This document shows, piece by piece, positions 9,436 through 18,522 of a stretch of 64,000 nt of DNA. How positions within the stretch are numbered: position 1 is the stretch's first letter; each line of letters opens with the position of its first letter. The position numbers were made by a program, and so were the translations under genes. The stretch is from Rothia mucilaginosa. GTDB lineage: Bacteria > Actinomycetota > Actinomycetes > Actinomycetales > Micrococcaceae. Below the pieces are notes generated by a model. The model worked only from the letters and a program-made list of their open reading frames with translations, was not told where the DNA came from and searched no databases. The stretch is from positions 248,001-312,000 of the forward strand of contig NZ_CABFLY010000002.1 in assembly GCF_901875305.1 (NCBI RefSeq), given 5' to 3'.

Positions 9436-10461
9436 GTGACTACCCTCAAGCAGTACGAAATCAACCGTTACTCCCGCATCCTCGGCTATGGTGCCGCCCG
9501 CGGTGAGGTCATCGTCCGCAATGATGACATTGTCGAGGCCATTGACTCTTCCGATGAGTGGATTCGCCAGCGCACCGGCATCATTACTCGCCACCGCGCT
9601 AGCGAGAACCAGTCCGTTACCGACCTTGCCATTGGTGCTGCAAAGGACGCGTTGCAGTCCTCCGGTGTAGCTGGCGAAGACATTGAAGCGGTCATCATCT
9701 CGACCATTTCGCACCCTTACGCAACTCCCTCCCTGGCTACCATCGTCGCCGATGCTATTGGCTCTAAGTGCCCCGCTTACGATATTTCCGCAGCCTGCGC
9801 GGGCTTCTGCTATGGCATCGCCCAGGCGGATGCTCTCGTGCGTGCCGGTACCGCCAAGAACGTCCTCGTGATTGGCGTTGAAAAGCTGTCGAACTTCATC
9901 GATAACACCGAGCGCTCCATCTCCTTCCTGCTCGGCGACGGCGCGGGTGCCGCAGTGGTCGGCGTCTCCGACGAGCCCGGTATTGCCCCCACCGTCTGGG
10001 GTTCGGATGGATCCCGCTGGGGCACCGTCGGCATGACCCACTCCCTTCTCGATATTCGCAACCGCGACTTCGTTGCCAACCCCGTCCAGGAAGGCGAGAA
10101 GATTTGGCCCACCCTGCGTCAGGATGGCCCCTCCGTTTTCCGCTGGGCCGTCTGGGAGATGGCTAAGGTCGCCAAGAAGGCCCTGGAAGAAGCTGGCATC
10201 ACTCCCGACGAGCTCGGTGCTCTCATTCCGCACCAGGCTAACGCCCGCATCATCGACCAGATGGTCAAGACCCTCAAGCTTCCCGATACCGTCGCCGTTG
10301 CGCGCGACATCGTCGATGCCGGCAATACTTCCGCCGCATCCGTGCCGCTGGCAGCCCACCGACTGCTCAAGGAGAACCCGGAACTTTCCGGCAAATTCGC
10401 CCTGCAGATCGGCTTCGGCGCGGGTCTTGCCTTCGCAGCTCAGGTCGTCGTTCTTCCGTAA
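9436..10461 (+). CDS. fabH: 3-oxoacyl-ACP synthase III (KAS III)
   Basis: Starts fatty-acid synthesis by condensing an acyl-CoA primer with malonyl-ACP. In branched-chain Actinobacteria it selects branched primers. The 341-residue product begins at GTG 9436 (AAAGGA upstream). The Cys-His-Asn triad is visible: Cys121 in DISAACAGFCYG, His266 in LIPHQANARIID, Asn297 in DAGNTSAASVPLA. The glycine-rich end GFGAGLAFAAQVV is normal. The 80-base gap to fabD and 145-base gap to acpP fit one operon. Confidence 0.95.
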   Translation: MTTLKQYEINRYSRILGYGAARGEVIVRNDDIVEAIDSSDEWIRQRTGIITRHRASENQSVTDLAIGAAKDALQSSGVAGEDIEAVIISTISHPYATPSLATIVADAIGSKCPAYDISAACAGFCYGIAQADALVRAGTAKNVLVIGVEKLSNFIDNTERSISFLLGDGAGAAVVGVSDEPGIAPTVWGSDGSRWGTVGMTHSLLDIRNRDFVANPVQEGEKIWPTLRQDGPSVFRWAVWEMAKVAKKALEEAGITPDELGALIPHQANARIIDQMVKTLKLPDTVAVARDIVDAGNTSAASVPLAAHRLLKENPELSGKFALQIGFGAGLAFAAQVVVLP

Positions 10462-10606
10462 CGGCCCCGAGCCGGATCCCCACGGATCCCCACACACTCC
10501 GAGTTGTCACATGCGTTCACCGCGTATACACGATAAACTCGGTAATGCACGCGTACCCCCACCTGGTGGGTGCGACGACCATCGAAATAACAAAAGGAGC
10601 CCCTGA

Positions 10607-10849
10607 ATGGCTAACAAGGAAGAGATCCTCGCAGGTCTGGCAGAGATCGTTAACGAAGAGACCGGCGTTGAGGTTGAGGACGTTCAGCTGGACAAGTCCT
10701 TCACCGAGGACCTGGACATCGACTCCATCTCGATGATGACCATCGTCGTGAACGCCGAGGAGAAGTTCGAAGTTACCATCCCCGACGAAGAGGTTAAGAA
10801 CCTCAAGACCGTTGGCGACGCAGTCGACTTCATCGCAAACGCAGCCTAA
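10607..10849 (+). CDS. acpP: Acyl carrier protein
   Basis: An 80-residue acidic four-helix carrier for growing acyl chains. The phosphopantetheine attachment serine is Ser40 in LDIDSISMMTIV; the motif reads DSIS rather than the usual DSL, a conservative change seen in some Actinobacteria. AAAAGGAG lies just upstream of the ATG. It sits between the two condensing enzymes that use it. Confidence 0.96.
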   Translation: MANKEEILAGLAEIVNEETGVEVEDVQLDKSFTEDLDIDSISMMTIVVNAEEKFEVTIPDEEVKNLKTVGDAVDFIANAA

Positions 10850-10866
10850 GCTGTAACGCGACCGAC

Positions 10867-10915
10867 GCGGCGCGGGCTCTCACCGGTCCGCGCCGCATCA
10901 TCGTACCCCCCCCCC
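10867..10915 (+). promoter_or_regulatory. GC hairpin followed by a C10 tract between acpP and fabF
   Basis: GCGGCGCGG (10867-10875) pairs with CCGCGCCGC (10888-10896), a 9-bp perfect stem without a U tract. Ten cytosines follow at 10906-10915. The hairpin could protect or terminate the abundant acpP message and so set its ratio to fabF; this is inferred from position only. Confidence 0.5.
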
Positions 10916-11035
10916 GTTGCATACCCCGGCTCTTACGAATGCGCCTGCGCACCGTAGCGTCCCGGGGACCACAGGTTTTTATCCACACACCACCGGATAA
11001 ACCACCCACAAAACCACCCAAGAGAAAGTGCCACA

Positions 11036-12307
11036 ATGTCTCGAAAAGTGCTGGTGACCGGCCTCGGCGCAACCACCCCCATCGGTGGCGACGTCCCCAC
11101 CACCTGGGCAAACGCCACCAAGGGCGTTTCCGGTGTCTCCACGATTGATCAGCCCTGGGTTCAGGAATACGACCTGCCGGTCTACATCGCCGGCCAGCTT
11201 GCCGTTGAGCCCCTTGAATCCGGCCGCCTCACCAAGGTCGAAGCTAAGCGCCTCGACCCCTCGGGACAGCTTGCCCTCATTGCAGCCCGCGAGGCATGGG
11301 AAGATGCAGGTTTCTCCGGCCCCGATGCCGAATCTGCTGAAGAAGTCGATCCCCTCCGTACCGGTGTCGCCTTCGGTACCGGCATTGGCGGTGTGTGGAC
11401 CCTCCTCGACGCCTGGGATACCCTCCGTGAAAAGGGTCCCCGCCGCGTCCTGCCCATGACCGTGCCGATGCTCATGCCCAACGGTAATGCAGCCGCGGTT
11501 TCCATGAACCTTAAGGCACGCGCGGCAGCTCAGACTGTTGTTTCTGCATGCGCATCCTCTACCGAAGCCATGCAGCTTGGTGCCGAAATGATTCGTAGCG
11601 GTAAGGCCGACGTAGTTATCGTCGGTGGTTCCGAAGCGGCTATTCACCCGCTGCCCATGGCGGCATTCGCTAAGATGCAGGCGCTCTCCTCTCGCAACGA
11701 CGAGCCCGAGAAGGCTTCCCGTCCCTACGACGTCGACCGCGACGGCTTCGTCATGGGTGAAGGTGCGGCTGCCCTCATCCTGGAGTCTGAAGAGCACGCT
11801 AAGGCTCGCGGCGCACGCGTCTACGCAGAGCTCGCCGGTACCGGCGTCTCGGCAGACTCCTACCACATCACTGCGCCCGATCCCGCTGCACTCGGCGCAA
11901 CCCGCGCACTGCGCGAAGCCCTTGAAGACGGCAACATTGACCCCAAGACCGTGGTGCACATTAATGCCCACGCGACCAGCACTCCCGCCGGTGACCTCCC
12001 CGAAGCAACCGCAATCCACGAAACCTTCGGTGAGCACACCAAGGACATCGCTGTCTCCGCAACCAAGTCGATGACCGGTCACCTGCTCGGTGGTGCTGGT
12101 GCCCTGGAGGCTGTGCTGACCGTTCTGGCGCTGCACCACCGCATCGCACCCTGCACTATCAACCTTGATAACAAGGACCCGCAGATTGACCTGAATATTG
12201 TCACCGAGGCTCGCGAACTGCCCGCCGGTGAGATTGTTGCCATCTCGAACTCCTTCGGTTTCGGCGGCCACAACGCGGTCGTAGCATTCCGCTCCGTAGA
12301 GGACTAA
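11036..12307 (+). CDS. fabF: 3-oxoacyl-ACP synthase II (KAS II)
   Basis: Elongating beta-ketoacyl-ACP synthase. The 423-residue product carries the Cys-His-His triad: Cys172 in VSACASSTEAMQLGAEMI, His312 in INAHATSTPAGD, and His349 in SMTGHLLGGAGALEA. The end GFGGHNAVVAFR is typical. The start ATG has AAGAGAAAG upstream. It is the last gene of the FAS cluster, 187 bases after acpP, and is followed by a clear terminator. Confidence 0.95.
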   Translation: MSRKVLVTGLGATTPIGGDVPTTWANATKGVSGVSTIDQPWVQEYDLPVYIAGQLAVEPLESGRLTKVEAKRLDPSGQLALIAAREAWEDAGFSGPDAESAEEVDPLRTGVAFGTGIGGVWTLLDAWDTLREKGPRRVLPMTVPMLMPNGNAAAVSMNLKARAAAQTVVSACASSTEAMQLGAEMIRSGKADVVIVGGSEAAIHPLPMAAFAKMQALSSRNDEPEKASRPYDVDRDGFVMGEGAAALILESEEHAKARGARVYAELAGTGVSADSYHITAPDPAALGATRALREALEDGNIDPKTVVHINAHATSTPAGDLPEATAIHETFGEHTKDIAVSATKSMTGHLLGGAGALEAVLTVLALHHRIAPCTINLDNKDPQIDLNIVTEARELPAGEIVAISNSFGFGGHNAVVAFRSVED

Positions 12308-12333
12308 TACCTCAGGTTCTAGCCTCAAATAGA

Positions 12334-12383
12334 CATAACGCTCCCTCAATCTACTGTCTGTAGATGGGGGAGCGTTATGTTTT
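12334..12383 (+). terminator. Rho-independent terminator after fabF
   Basis: CATAACGCTCCC (12334-12345) pairs perfectly with GGGAGCGTTATG (12368-12379), followed by four T. It closes the fatty-acid cluster. Confidence 0.88.
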
Positions 12384-12421
12384 GGATACGTTTGTGAGAG
12401 GAGAGCATACCGGTTCATGCC

Positions 12422-12563
12422 CTCGGGGGGAGTGCCCCCCTCTGCGGGTTAGTTGTTTAAGAGGGTACACCGGACGCCGCTCGCGGGGTTTGGGTTCCGT
12501 GGGGTAGTTGTTTGGGGAGAGTGCATACCGGACGCCGCTCGCGGGGGAGTGCCCCCTCTGCGG
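12422..12563. repeat. GC-rich intergenic repeat cluster
   Basis: ACCGGACGCCGCTCGCGGGG occurs twice (12469-12488 and 12527-12546). The segment CTCG(C)GGGGGAGTGCCCCC...TCTGCGG also occurs twice (about 12422-12447 and 12538-12563), and each is followed or preceded by a G(T)TAGTTGTTT block. Short internal hairpins (GGGGG-AGTG-CCCCC) are present. No coding sequence is plausible. The elements resemble dispersed extragenic repeats; their number elsewhere cannot be judged here. Confidence 0.6.
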
Positions 12564-12771
12564 CGCTGGGGCGCCTTGAGGACGGAGCCCCCGCTTTGCG
12601 TGTCCGGTACGCCCTCTAGGTCGCCTATCCCTCGGATTAGTTGAGATAGATGCTTGTTACGTGTTTACCTTCTCGGGCTAGCTCGCCTCGGCCTGGGGTG
12701 TATGGGATTGGTATGGGGCTGGGATTCGTGTGTAGCTCGCCTGAGTTTGGGGTGGGCAGGGTTTTACAGGT

Positions 12772-12817
12772 TAAAAACGGGTGGCGTATCCGCTCCGGCA
12801 CTGCAGATACGCCACCC
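12772..12817 (-). terminator. Minus-strand terminator of an unidentified transcript
   Basis: On the minus strand GGGTGGCGTATC (from 12817) pairs perfectly with GATACGCCACCC (to 12779) and is followed by GTTTTT. It faces a region with no convincing minus-strand gene, so it probably ends a non-coding RNA or a decayed gene located at about 12.85-13.2 kb. Confidence 0.65.
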
Positions 12818-12851
12818 AAACACACCACACTCCACAAGACAATGCAGAGCG

Positions 12852-13151
12852 CGCGGGAATTAACCATCCCGCAAGGTTCCCGCGTTCCCTGTCTCGCACC
12901 ACGGTAGGCGTTGGCAGAGAAACGGGAGTATATGCCCTTCGGGGCGAGATGCCCGTCCGGAAGATTTAAGGAAGCTCCCATACCGGTTCCATCGGATAGG
13001 AATCGGAGTGGTCGCTCCTCCGATGGTGAAGCATTCCCCTGCGGAGCGCGGGCCGCAATGGCAGGAGCCAGCGATTTGCAGGAAATGCTCGGAGGAGTCC
13101 GAAAATAATCTATGCTCGCATGGAACCGGATGATCGGTGATGGGAGCTCCT
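12852..13151 (-). ncRNA. Strongly structured, unrecognised element (candidate ncRNA or mobile-element relic)
   Basis: Four helices can be drawn. CGCGGGAA (12852-12859) pairs with TTCCCGCG (12877-12884). A GCCCTTCGGGGC hairpin lies within 12920-12956. A long outer helix runs from about 12970-12992 (GGAAGCTCCCAT...CCGGTTCCAT) to 13120-13151 (ATGGAACCGG...ATGGGAGCTCC). It encloses ATCGGA/TCCGAT (about 12992-13024) and GAAGCATT..CCTGC/GCAGGAAATGCTC (about 13028-13090). Strand is assigned only from the minus-strand terminator at 12772-12817. Open frames here look random. I do not recognise RNase P, tmRNA, SRP or 6S RNA. A 182-bp element with 23-31 bp inverted ends is the alternative. Confidence 0.4.
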
Positions 13152-13480
13152 GTAGATAGAATAACCTTAAAGCAGGCATAAAGTAAACCTTCAACTAATA
13201 ATTTAACCTTATTGTTATAAATCCTTGTCATTGCGTTATTGATAGTCGTTCAACACCCTGTAGAGGTTGCATAAATAGCCTCCCAAAACTTTGGTCTGTT
13301 TGACACTCTCCGCCGTTATTAAATCGTGATAAATTCCGCGCCACCGATTCCCCCATGAGCCCAGAATCACGCGTGGTCAACCGTCACGGAGCGTCAAAAA
13401 ACGTCATTTTGTCACGGAATTTATTCCGGCGGCGAGAAAATATGTGCCCCGTCCGCGCTGTGGCATAATCAAAAGCGTCA

Positions 13481-13680
13481 TCGTGCTCCGGGGTCGGTGA
13501 AATTCCGAACCGGCGGTCACAGCCCGCGAACCGTTTCGCCCGCATTGAGCGACTCGCGTTCACTGTCCAGCTATTTATACGGCTTATACGGCAGCGAACC
13601 ACCGAGCACCCGAGCAGGCAGACGGCCGAACCGGTGAAAATCCGGTGCCGACAGTACAGTCTGGATGGAAGGTAGCACGA
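13481..13680 (+). promoter_or_regulatory. FMN riboswitch (RFN element)
   Basis: Conserved RFN blocks appear in order: CCGGGGTCGGTGAAATTCCGAACCGGCGGT, then AGCCCGCGA, then a variable arm, then CCGGTGAAAATCCGGTGCCGAC, then AGTCTGGATGGAAG. The closing P1 helix is TCGTGCT (13481-13487) with AGCACGA (13674-13680). It lies 249 bases upstream of ribM, so flavin mononucleotide should repress the transport and synthesis genes downstream. CATAAT at 13464-13469 may be the -10 box, but the -35 is poor. The AT-rich stretch 13200-13440 holds no gene. Confidence 0.95.
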
Positions 13681-13929
13681 GCAGAAAACGGCAAGTCCCA
13701 CCCCTCGCGGAATCGCCAACGGTGTCCCACGGCGGTACAACGAGTGGAGGCTATATTCGGCGTTCCATCGTGGCATCCCGAAGGATTCGCAGACCTTGCC
13801 CGCACACCGGAACCGGCGCATCCACCCCGTGATGCGCCCGGAACCGATGAGTTCTGTTCCTCTCCCCGGAGCCGCCGCAGATGCGCGCCCGCGCATCCGG
13901 AATACGTCCACACACGAGAGGAAAGAATC

Positions 13930-14742
13930 ATGGACATTCTGCGGTGGCTCTTCGACGCACAAATCCACGTGGGGGACCAATCCCTCCTCGTGCGCGAAGT
14001 CCTCGGCAACGCGTTCGGCCTGGCATCGGCGCTGGGCGGCATGCGACGCAAAGTATGGGCATGGCCCGTCGGAATCCTCGGCAATCTGCTACTCCTCACC
14101 GTCTTTTTGGGCACCCTCGTCGGTAGCCCCCACCCCGTGACCATGCTCGGCCAGGCCGGCCGCCAGGTCATGTTCATCGCCGTGTCCATCTGGGGCTGGT
14201 ACCGCTGGCGCGCAACCCGCGCCTCCGGCGGTAACGCAAGTGCGGGCGCCGCCGTTATTCCGCAGTGGGCAACGAACACCGAACGCGCAGGCCTCGTCGT
14301 CGCGATGGTCGCTGGGACCCTGCTACTCACCCCCGTCTTTCGTGCCCTCGGCTCTTACGAGCCGGTTTGGTCCGACGCCTGGATCTTCACCGGCTCCCTG
14401 CTGGCCACCTACGGCATGGCGCGCGGCTGGGTTGAATTTTGGCTCATCTGGGTGGCCGTTGACCTGGTTGGTGTGCCGCTACTGTGGAGCGCCGGCTATT
14501 ACGCGACCTCCCTCATGTACGTGTTCTACGGATGCTTCACCCTGATCGGCTTCTTCGTCTGGTGGCGCACCCGCAACCTGGAGGTGCAGAAGGCTCGCGT
14601 GCAGACCCAGTTCCCAGACGTGACCGTGGATGTGGCGGACCTAGCCTCCGCGGACTCCGTGGCGGAATGCGAGGTCGCAACCAAGAGCAACACTGCGCAG
14701 AATGTAGTTTTGCAGAATGTAGCATCGCAGAAGGAAGGCTAA
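13930..14742 (+). CDS. ribM: PnuC-family transporter, probably riboflavin importer RibM
   Basis: A 270-residue membrane protein of the PnuC fold with about seven hydrophobic segments. It includes FGLASALGGMRRKVWAWPVGILGNLLLL and YATSLMYVFYGCFTLIGFFVWW, typical of PnuC proteins. PnuC relatives carry nicotinamide riboside, thiamine or riboflavin. The FMN riboswitch directly upstream and ribD directly downstream make riboflavin the likely substrate, as known for RibM (PnuX) of Corynebacterium and Streptomyces. ATG 13930 has GAGAGGAAAG upstream; the open frame further upstream overlaps the riboswitch. The hydrophilic C-terminal tail ends in a short GCAGAATGTAG direct repeat (about 14698-14723). 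ribD begins 5 bases after its stop. Confidence 0.88.
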   Translation: MDILRWLFDAQIHVGDQSLLVREVLGNAFGLASALGGMRRKVWAWPVGILGNLLLLTVFLGTLVGSPHPVTMLGQAGRQVMFIAVSIWGWYRWRATRASGGNASAGAAVIPQWATNTERAGLVVAMVAGTLLLTPVFRALGSYEPVWSDAWIFTGSLLATYGMARGWVEFWLIWVAVDLVGVPLLWSAGYYATSLMYVFYGCFTLIGFFVWWRTRNLEVQKARVQTQFPDVTVDVADLASADSVAECEVATKSNTAQNVVLQNVASQKEG

Positions 14743-14747
14743 ACGCT

Positions 14748-16121
14748 ATGATCCCCATCAACCGCCAGCACGAAGCCCAGGGGCCGGCGGGTACCCTGCC
14801 CGAGCGCATCGGCGCCGTGCACGAGCGTTACATTCCCGAAGATACGGGCTACCTGCCTGCAACGCTTGCCCCCAGCATGCACCTGCCGCACAACGATGCG
14901 GACTACTCCGCCGCCGAGTACGGGCACCTCGCCGGCGTGCCCGTCGCCCGTACCCTGAGCCTGCCGGGTCCGGATCAGGTACTCAGCCACGATGAGGCGA
15001 TGAGCCTGGCCCTCGATGCCGCCCGCCAGGGTATCCGCGGGGCGAACCCGCTCGTCGGAGCCGTCATCACCGATGCGCACGGGCACCTGTTGCACGTGGG
15101 CTACCACCGAGGCGCAGGCACCCCGCACGCCGAAGCAGACGCGCTCGCCGCCGCCCGTGCCGCCGGAACCGACCTCACCGGCGCCCGCATGTACGTGAGC
15201 CTAGAACCCTGCAATCACACCGGACGCACCGGCCCCTGCTCCCACGCCGTCGCCGAGGCGGGCATCAGTGAACTCTACTACGCCTACAGCGACGACACCG
15301 AAAACGCCGCCGGAGGCGCCGCCTACCTGCGCTCGCGGGGCGTCACCGTGCATGCGATGGAGGAGTTCGCGAACGCATCCTACCTGCTGAATGAGCGCTG
15401 GTTCATCGCCGCCGCCGAATGCCGACCCTTCGTGACCGCCAAGAGCGCCTCCACGCTCGACGGGTTTATTGCGGCGGCTGACGGCACGAGCAAGTGGATT
15501 ACCGGTCCTGCCGCGCGCATTGATGGGCACCTGATTCGCCACCGCGCCGATGCCGTCATGATTGGCACCCGAACCACTCTCATGGACGACCCGACCCTGG
15601 ACGCGCGCGACGCCAACGGGGAACGCTTCGAGAAGCAGCCGCTGCGCGTGGTCATGGGCAAGACCGAGATTCCCGAGAACTACAGGATTCGCGGCCTCAA
15701 CCCGCCCGAAGGTGTGGAGGCAGACCCGCAGAACTTCCTGCAGATCTTCACCCACGACCCGCGCGAGCTGCTCGATGAGCTGTACACCCGCGGGGTGCGG
15801 CACCTCATGATTGAGGGCGGCCCCGGCATGGTCGGCCTCTTCGCCGGTGAAGACCTCATCGACGAGATGGTCTGGTACCGTGCGCCCATGATCATGGGGC
15901 AGGGCAAGAGCGCCGTGTACCGTCTGCTTGTGGACACTCTCGCTCAGGCGCCGCGCTTGCAACTGGACGACCTGGGCATGTTCCCGGCGGTGCGCGTGCT
16001 CGGCAATGACACCGCAACCCACCTGGTGCCGGCACCTCGTGGAACGGCACAGGAACCGGGGGAGCGGCGTACCCTGCCGAAGCTGGATGCCTGCCATGCG
16101 CCGGAACCGCGGCTGGGTTAG
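14748..16121 (+). CDS. ribD: Bifunctional riboflavin deaminase/reductase RibD
   Basis: Deaminates and then reduces the pyrimidine intermediate made by GTP cyclohydrolase II. In the 457-residue product, residues 1-80 are an extension unlike the family. The zinc deaminase domain (about 81-225) shows His127-Ala-Glu129 and Cys155/Cys164 in PCNHTGRTGPC. The C-terminal reductase domain (about 235-435) has KSASTLDGFIAA, GTRTTLMDDPTLDAR, and LMIEGGPGMVG. ATG 14748 follows AAGGAAGG. The N-terminal extension could mean the true start is later, but no better start with a ribosome site is visible. Confidence 0.93.
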   Translation: MIPINRQHEAQGPAGTLPERIGAVHERYIPEDTGYLPATLAPSMHLPHNDADYSAAEYGHLAGVPVARTLSLPGPDQVLSHDEAMSLALDAARQGIRGANPLVGAVITDAHGHLLHVGYHRGAGTPHAEADALAAARAAGTDLTGARMYVSLEPCNHTGRTGPCSHAVAEAGISELYYAYSDDTENAAGGAAYLRSRGVTVHAMEEFANASYLLNERWFIAAAECRPFVTAKSASTLDGFIAAADGTSKWITGPAARIDGHLIRHRADAVMIGTRTTLMDDPTLDARDANGERFEKQPLRVVMGKTEIPENYRIRGLNPPEGVEADPQNFLQIFTHDPRELLDELYTRGVRHLMIEGGPGMVGLFAGEDLIDEMVWYRAPMIMGQGKSAVYRLLVDTLAQAPRLQLDDLGMFPAVRVLGNDTATHLVPAPRGTAQEPGERRTLPKLDACHAPEPRLG

Positions 16122-16258
16122 CCAAGGTTGCACTAGCTGAGACTGGATTTAGACCCGTCATCTGTTGCACCGCGATGCGGGCTCGGTAGCTTCACCGAAC
16201 GCTACCGGGTTCGCATGCTGGCACGTCCCGCATCCGACTACTGAGAATATTCGAAAAA

Positions 16259-16328
16259 TACGTATAGTTATACGTAGAGCAAACCATCGCCGTCCGTCGC
16301 CCTCAATGACGACAACCGGCGGACGGCG
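16259..16328 (+). promoter_or_regulatory. Palindrome and hairpin in the ribD-ribE gap
   Basis: TACGTATA (16259-16266), GT, TATACGTA (16269-16276) is a perfect 18-base operator-like palindrome that could overlap a -10 box. A 9-bp perfect hairpin (CGCCGTCCG 16288-16296 with CGGACGGCG 16320-16328) ends just before the AAAAGG ribosome site of ribE. The pair suggests a second, separately controlled promoter for ribE-ribB/ribA/ribH. The regulator is unknown. Confidence 0.5.
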
Positions 16329-16343
16329 AGAAAAGGAAACCAC

Positions 16344-17648
16344 ATGTTTACCGGAATTATTGGCGCCCTCGGCACCGTAGAATCTATCACCCCCATCGAG
16401 GGCAGCGACGCAGCCTACCTGACCCTCACCGCCGGCGATATCGTCACCGACCTCGAGCACGGCGGCTCGCTCGCCGTCAACGGTGTCTGCCTGACCGCCA
16501 TCGACCTTGACCAGCTGCAGCCCGGTCAGTTCCGCGCCTACGCCATGGGCGAGACCCTGCGCCGCACCAACCTCGGCGACCTGACCCCCGGAGACACCGT
16601 CAACCTGGAGCGTTGCCTGCCCGCCGGCGGCCGCTTCGACGGACACGTCGTGCAGGGTCACGTGGATGCGGTCGGCGCCCTCGCCTCCGTCACGCCCCAC
16701 GAGGCGTGGAGCACCCTGCGTTTCTACCTGCCCGCCGAGCTGGCACCCCTGCTCGCAGAGAAGGGCTCCATCGCTGTTTCTGGTGTGTCCCTGACCGTCA
16801 CCGCGGTTTCCGCTCCCGGCGAGAGCCCTGCATGGTTCGAGGTCGGCCTGATTCCCGAAACTCTGAAGGCAACCAACCTCGGCGCGCTCAAGGTTGGCGA
16901 CAGTGTGAACCTTGAGACCGATGCGCTCGCCAAATACGTGCAGCGCCTGACCGCCTTCGCTGGCGCGCCCCAGGCTTCTTCCTCCGAGGAGGTTGCGCCG
17001 CGTCGCGCCGATGCCGCAAGCGTTCTGGACAGCGTGCAGACTGCGGTGGACGCTATCGCTGCCGGCCGCGCCGTGGTCGTAGTGGATGACGAGGACCGCG
17101 AGAACGAGGGTGACATCATCTTCGCTGCCGAGCACGCCACCGCCGAACTGATGGGCTTCATGATTCGCTACACCTCCGGCGTGGTGTGCGCACCCATGAG
17201 CAACAAGCGTGCCGACGAGATGAAGCTGCCGCCCATGGTCACCAACAACGAGGACCCCAAGGGCACCGCCTACACCGTCTCGTGCGATGCGGCCTCCGGC
17301 GTGAGCACCGGTATCTCCGCCGCGGACCGCGCACGCACCGTGCAGATTCTTGCCGATGCTTCCTCCAACCCGGCGGACATTACCCGCCCGGGCCACATCT
17401 TCCCGTTGCGTGCTGTGGATGGCGGCGTGGCTCAGCGTCCCGGCCACACCGAAGCCGCTGTGGAGCTTTCCCGTGCAGCTGGGCTGTCCGGCGTGGGCGT
17501 CATTGCCGAGGTCGTTCATGACGATGGCTCCATGATGCGTTTCGACGCCCTGCGAGCTTTCGCCACCGAGCACGGTCTGCCCATGATTTCTATCGAAGAC
17601 CTCATCAAGTACGTGGCGCAGAATGCCTCGACCGGGGAGAACGCATGA
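16344..17648 (+). CDS. ribE-ribB: Fused riboflavin synthase (RibE) / DHBP synthase (RibB)
   Basis: One uninterrupted 434-residue frame joins two riboflavin enzymes. Residues 1 to about 205 are riboflavin synthase alpha, with the MFTGII start, twin lumazine-binding barrels ([13 protein letters not shown] near 48 and [13 protein letters not shown] near 145) and [23 protein letters not shown]. After a linker (about 206-225), residues 226-430 are 3,4-dihydroxy-2-butanone-4-phosphate synthase, with the acidic loop [12 protein letters not shown] at 248-259, [20 protein letters not shown] and [12 protein letters not shown]. RibB is usually fused to RibA, which here is a separate gene overlapping the stop by four bases (ATGA). 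Confidence 0.94.
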   Translation: MFTGIIGALGTVESITPIEGSDAAYLTLTAGDIVTDLEHGGSLAVNGVCLTAIDLDQLQPGQFRAYAMGETLRRTNLGDLTPGDTVNLERCLPAGGRFDGHVVQGHVDAVGALASVTPHEAWSTLRFYLPAELAPLLAEKGSIAVSGVSLTVTAVSAPGESPAWFEVGLIPETLKATNLGALKVGDSVNLETDALAKYVQRLTAFAGAPQASSSEEVAPRRADAASVLDSVQTAVDAIAAGRAVVVVDDEDRENEGDIIFAAEHATAELMGFMIRYTSGVVCAPMSNKRADEMKLPPMVTNNEDPKGTAYTVSCDAASGVSTGISAADRARTVQILADASSNPADITRPGHIFPLRAVDGGVAQRPGHTEAAVELSRAAGLSGVGVIAEVVHDDGSMMRFDALRAFATEHGLPMISIEDLIKYVAQNASTGENA

Positions 17649-18403
17649 GCGGCGCGATGAACGCGGCCGAGCATGTGACCGCGCAGGTGACGGGCACCGA
17701 GAGCCTGAGCGCTGAGTCTCGCGCTACGGCCGCGCATCTTGCCGAGAACTACCGCGTCAGCCCCCTCGACATGGTGCCCAACCCCAGCCCGTTACTGGTT
17801 GAAAGCACCGAGGAGGTTGCCGTACCGACCCCGAACGGCCTGTTCGGCCTGCGCGCCTGGCGTTTCGCGGATGGCGCCGAGCACCTCAGCGCCCGTGCGC
17901 TCGACCGCGATGGCAACCCCGTGCCCTACGAGGGCGGGGGAGTGCCCGCCGTGCGCATCCATTCCGAGTGTGCGACTGGCGATATTTTCGGCTCCTTCCG
18001 CTGTGATTGCGGCCCCCAGCTGGAGAACGGCCTGCGCATCATTGGCCGCACCGGCGGGTACCTTGTCTACGTGCGTAACCATGAGGGGCGCGGCATCGGC
18101 CTGGTGAACAAGCTCCGCGCCTACGCGCTGCAGGATGCCGGACTCGACACCCTCGACGCGAACCTCGCGCTCGGCCTGGACGGCGACATGCGTGACTACT
18201 CGCAGGCGGCGCTGATTCTGCAGGAGCTCGGCGTGCACGAAATGCGTCTGGTCACCAATAATCCCGCCAAGCAGGAGGCCCTCGAAGGCCTCGGTCTGCG
18301 CGTTACCGAGCTGATTCCGGATGAGATTCCCGCCCGAGTCGAGAACGCCCACTACCTGCACACCAAGCGTGAGCGAATGCATCACCTGCTTGAGCGTGCC
18401 TAA
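17645..18403 (+). CDS. ribA: GTP cyclohydrolase II
   Basis: Opens GTP to start riboflavin synthesis. The 252-residue product has zinc ligands Cys109, Cys120 and Cys122 in [18 protein letters not shown], the NHEGRGIGL loop and the [10 protein letters not shown] segment. It is the monofunctional form: no DHBP-synthase domain is attached. The first about 45 residues are an extension. Its ATG overlaps the ribE-ribB stop by four bases, so translation is coupled. Confidence 0.94.
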   Translation: MSGAMNAAEHVTAQVTGTESLSAESRATAAHLAENYRVSPLDMVPNPSPLLVESTEEVAVPTPNGLFGLRAWRFADGAEHLSARALDRDGNPVPYEGGGVPAVRIHSECATGDIFGSFRCDCGPQLENGLRIIGRTGGYLVYVRNHEGRGIGLVNKLRAYALQDAGLDTLDANLALGLDGDMRDYSQAALILQELGVHEMRLVTNNPAKQEALEGLGLRVTELIPDEIPARVENAHYLHTKRERMHHLLERA

Positions 18404-18522
18404 CGCGGCAGGCCAGCGGGCCAGCAACCCGGTCGGTCGGTAACTCGGCAGACTAACAACCCGGCGAATCCCGGAAAACAGACACCCCACTATTTCAAGT
18501 CAACCTACCAAAGGAGAACACC

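Noticed and set aside
10979..12418. 479-codon minus-strand open frame opposite fabF
   Set aside because: Cys/Gly-rich shadow of a well-defined gene.
12954..12980. SRP-RNA-like string GTCCGGAAG...GGAAGC
   Set aside because: Spacing and flanks do not fit the SRP RNA tetraloop helix; taken as chance.
12637..13231. Minus-strand frames of 185 and 123 codons in the structured element
   Set aside because: Sequences look random, and the DNA is dominated by helices and a terminator.
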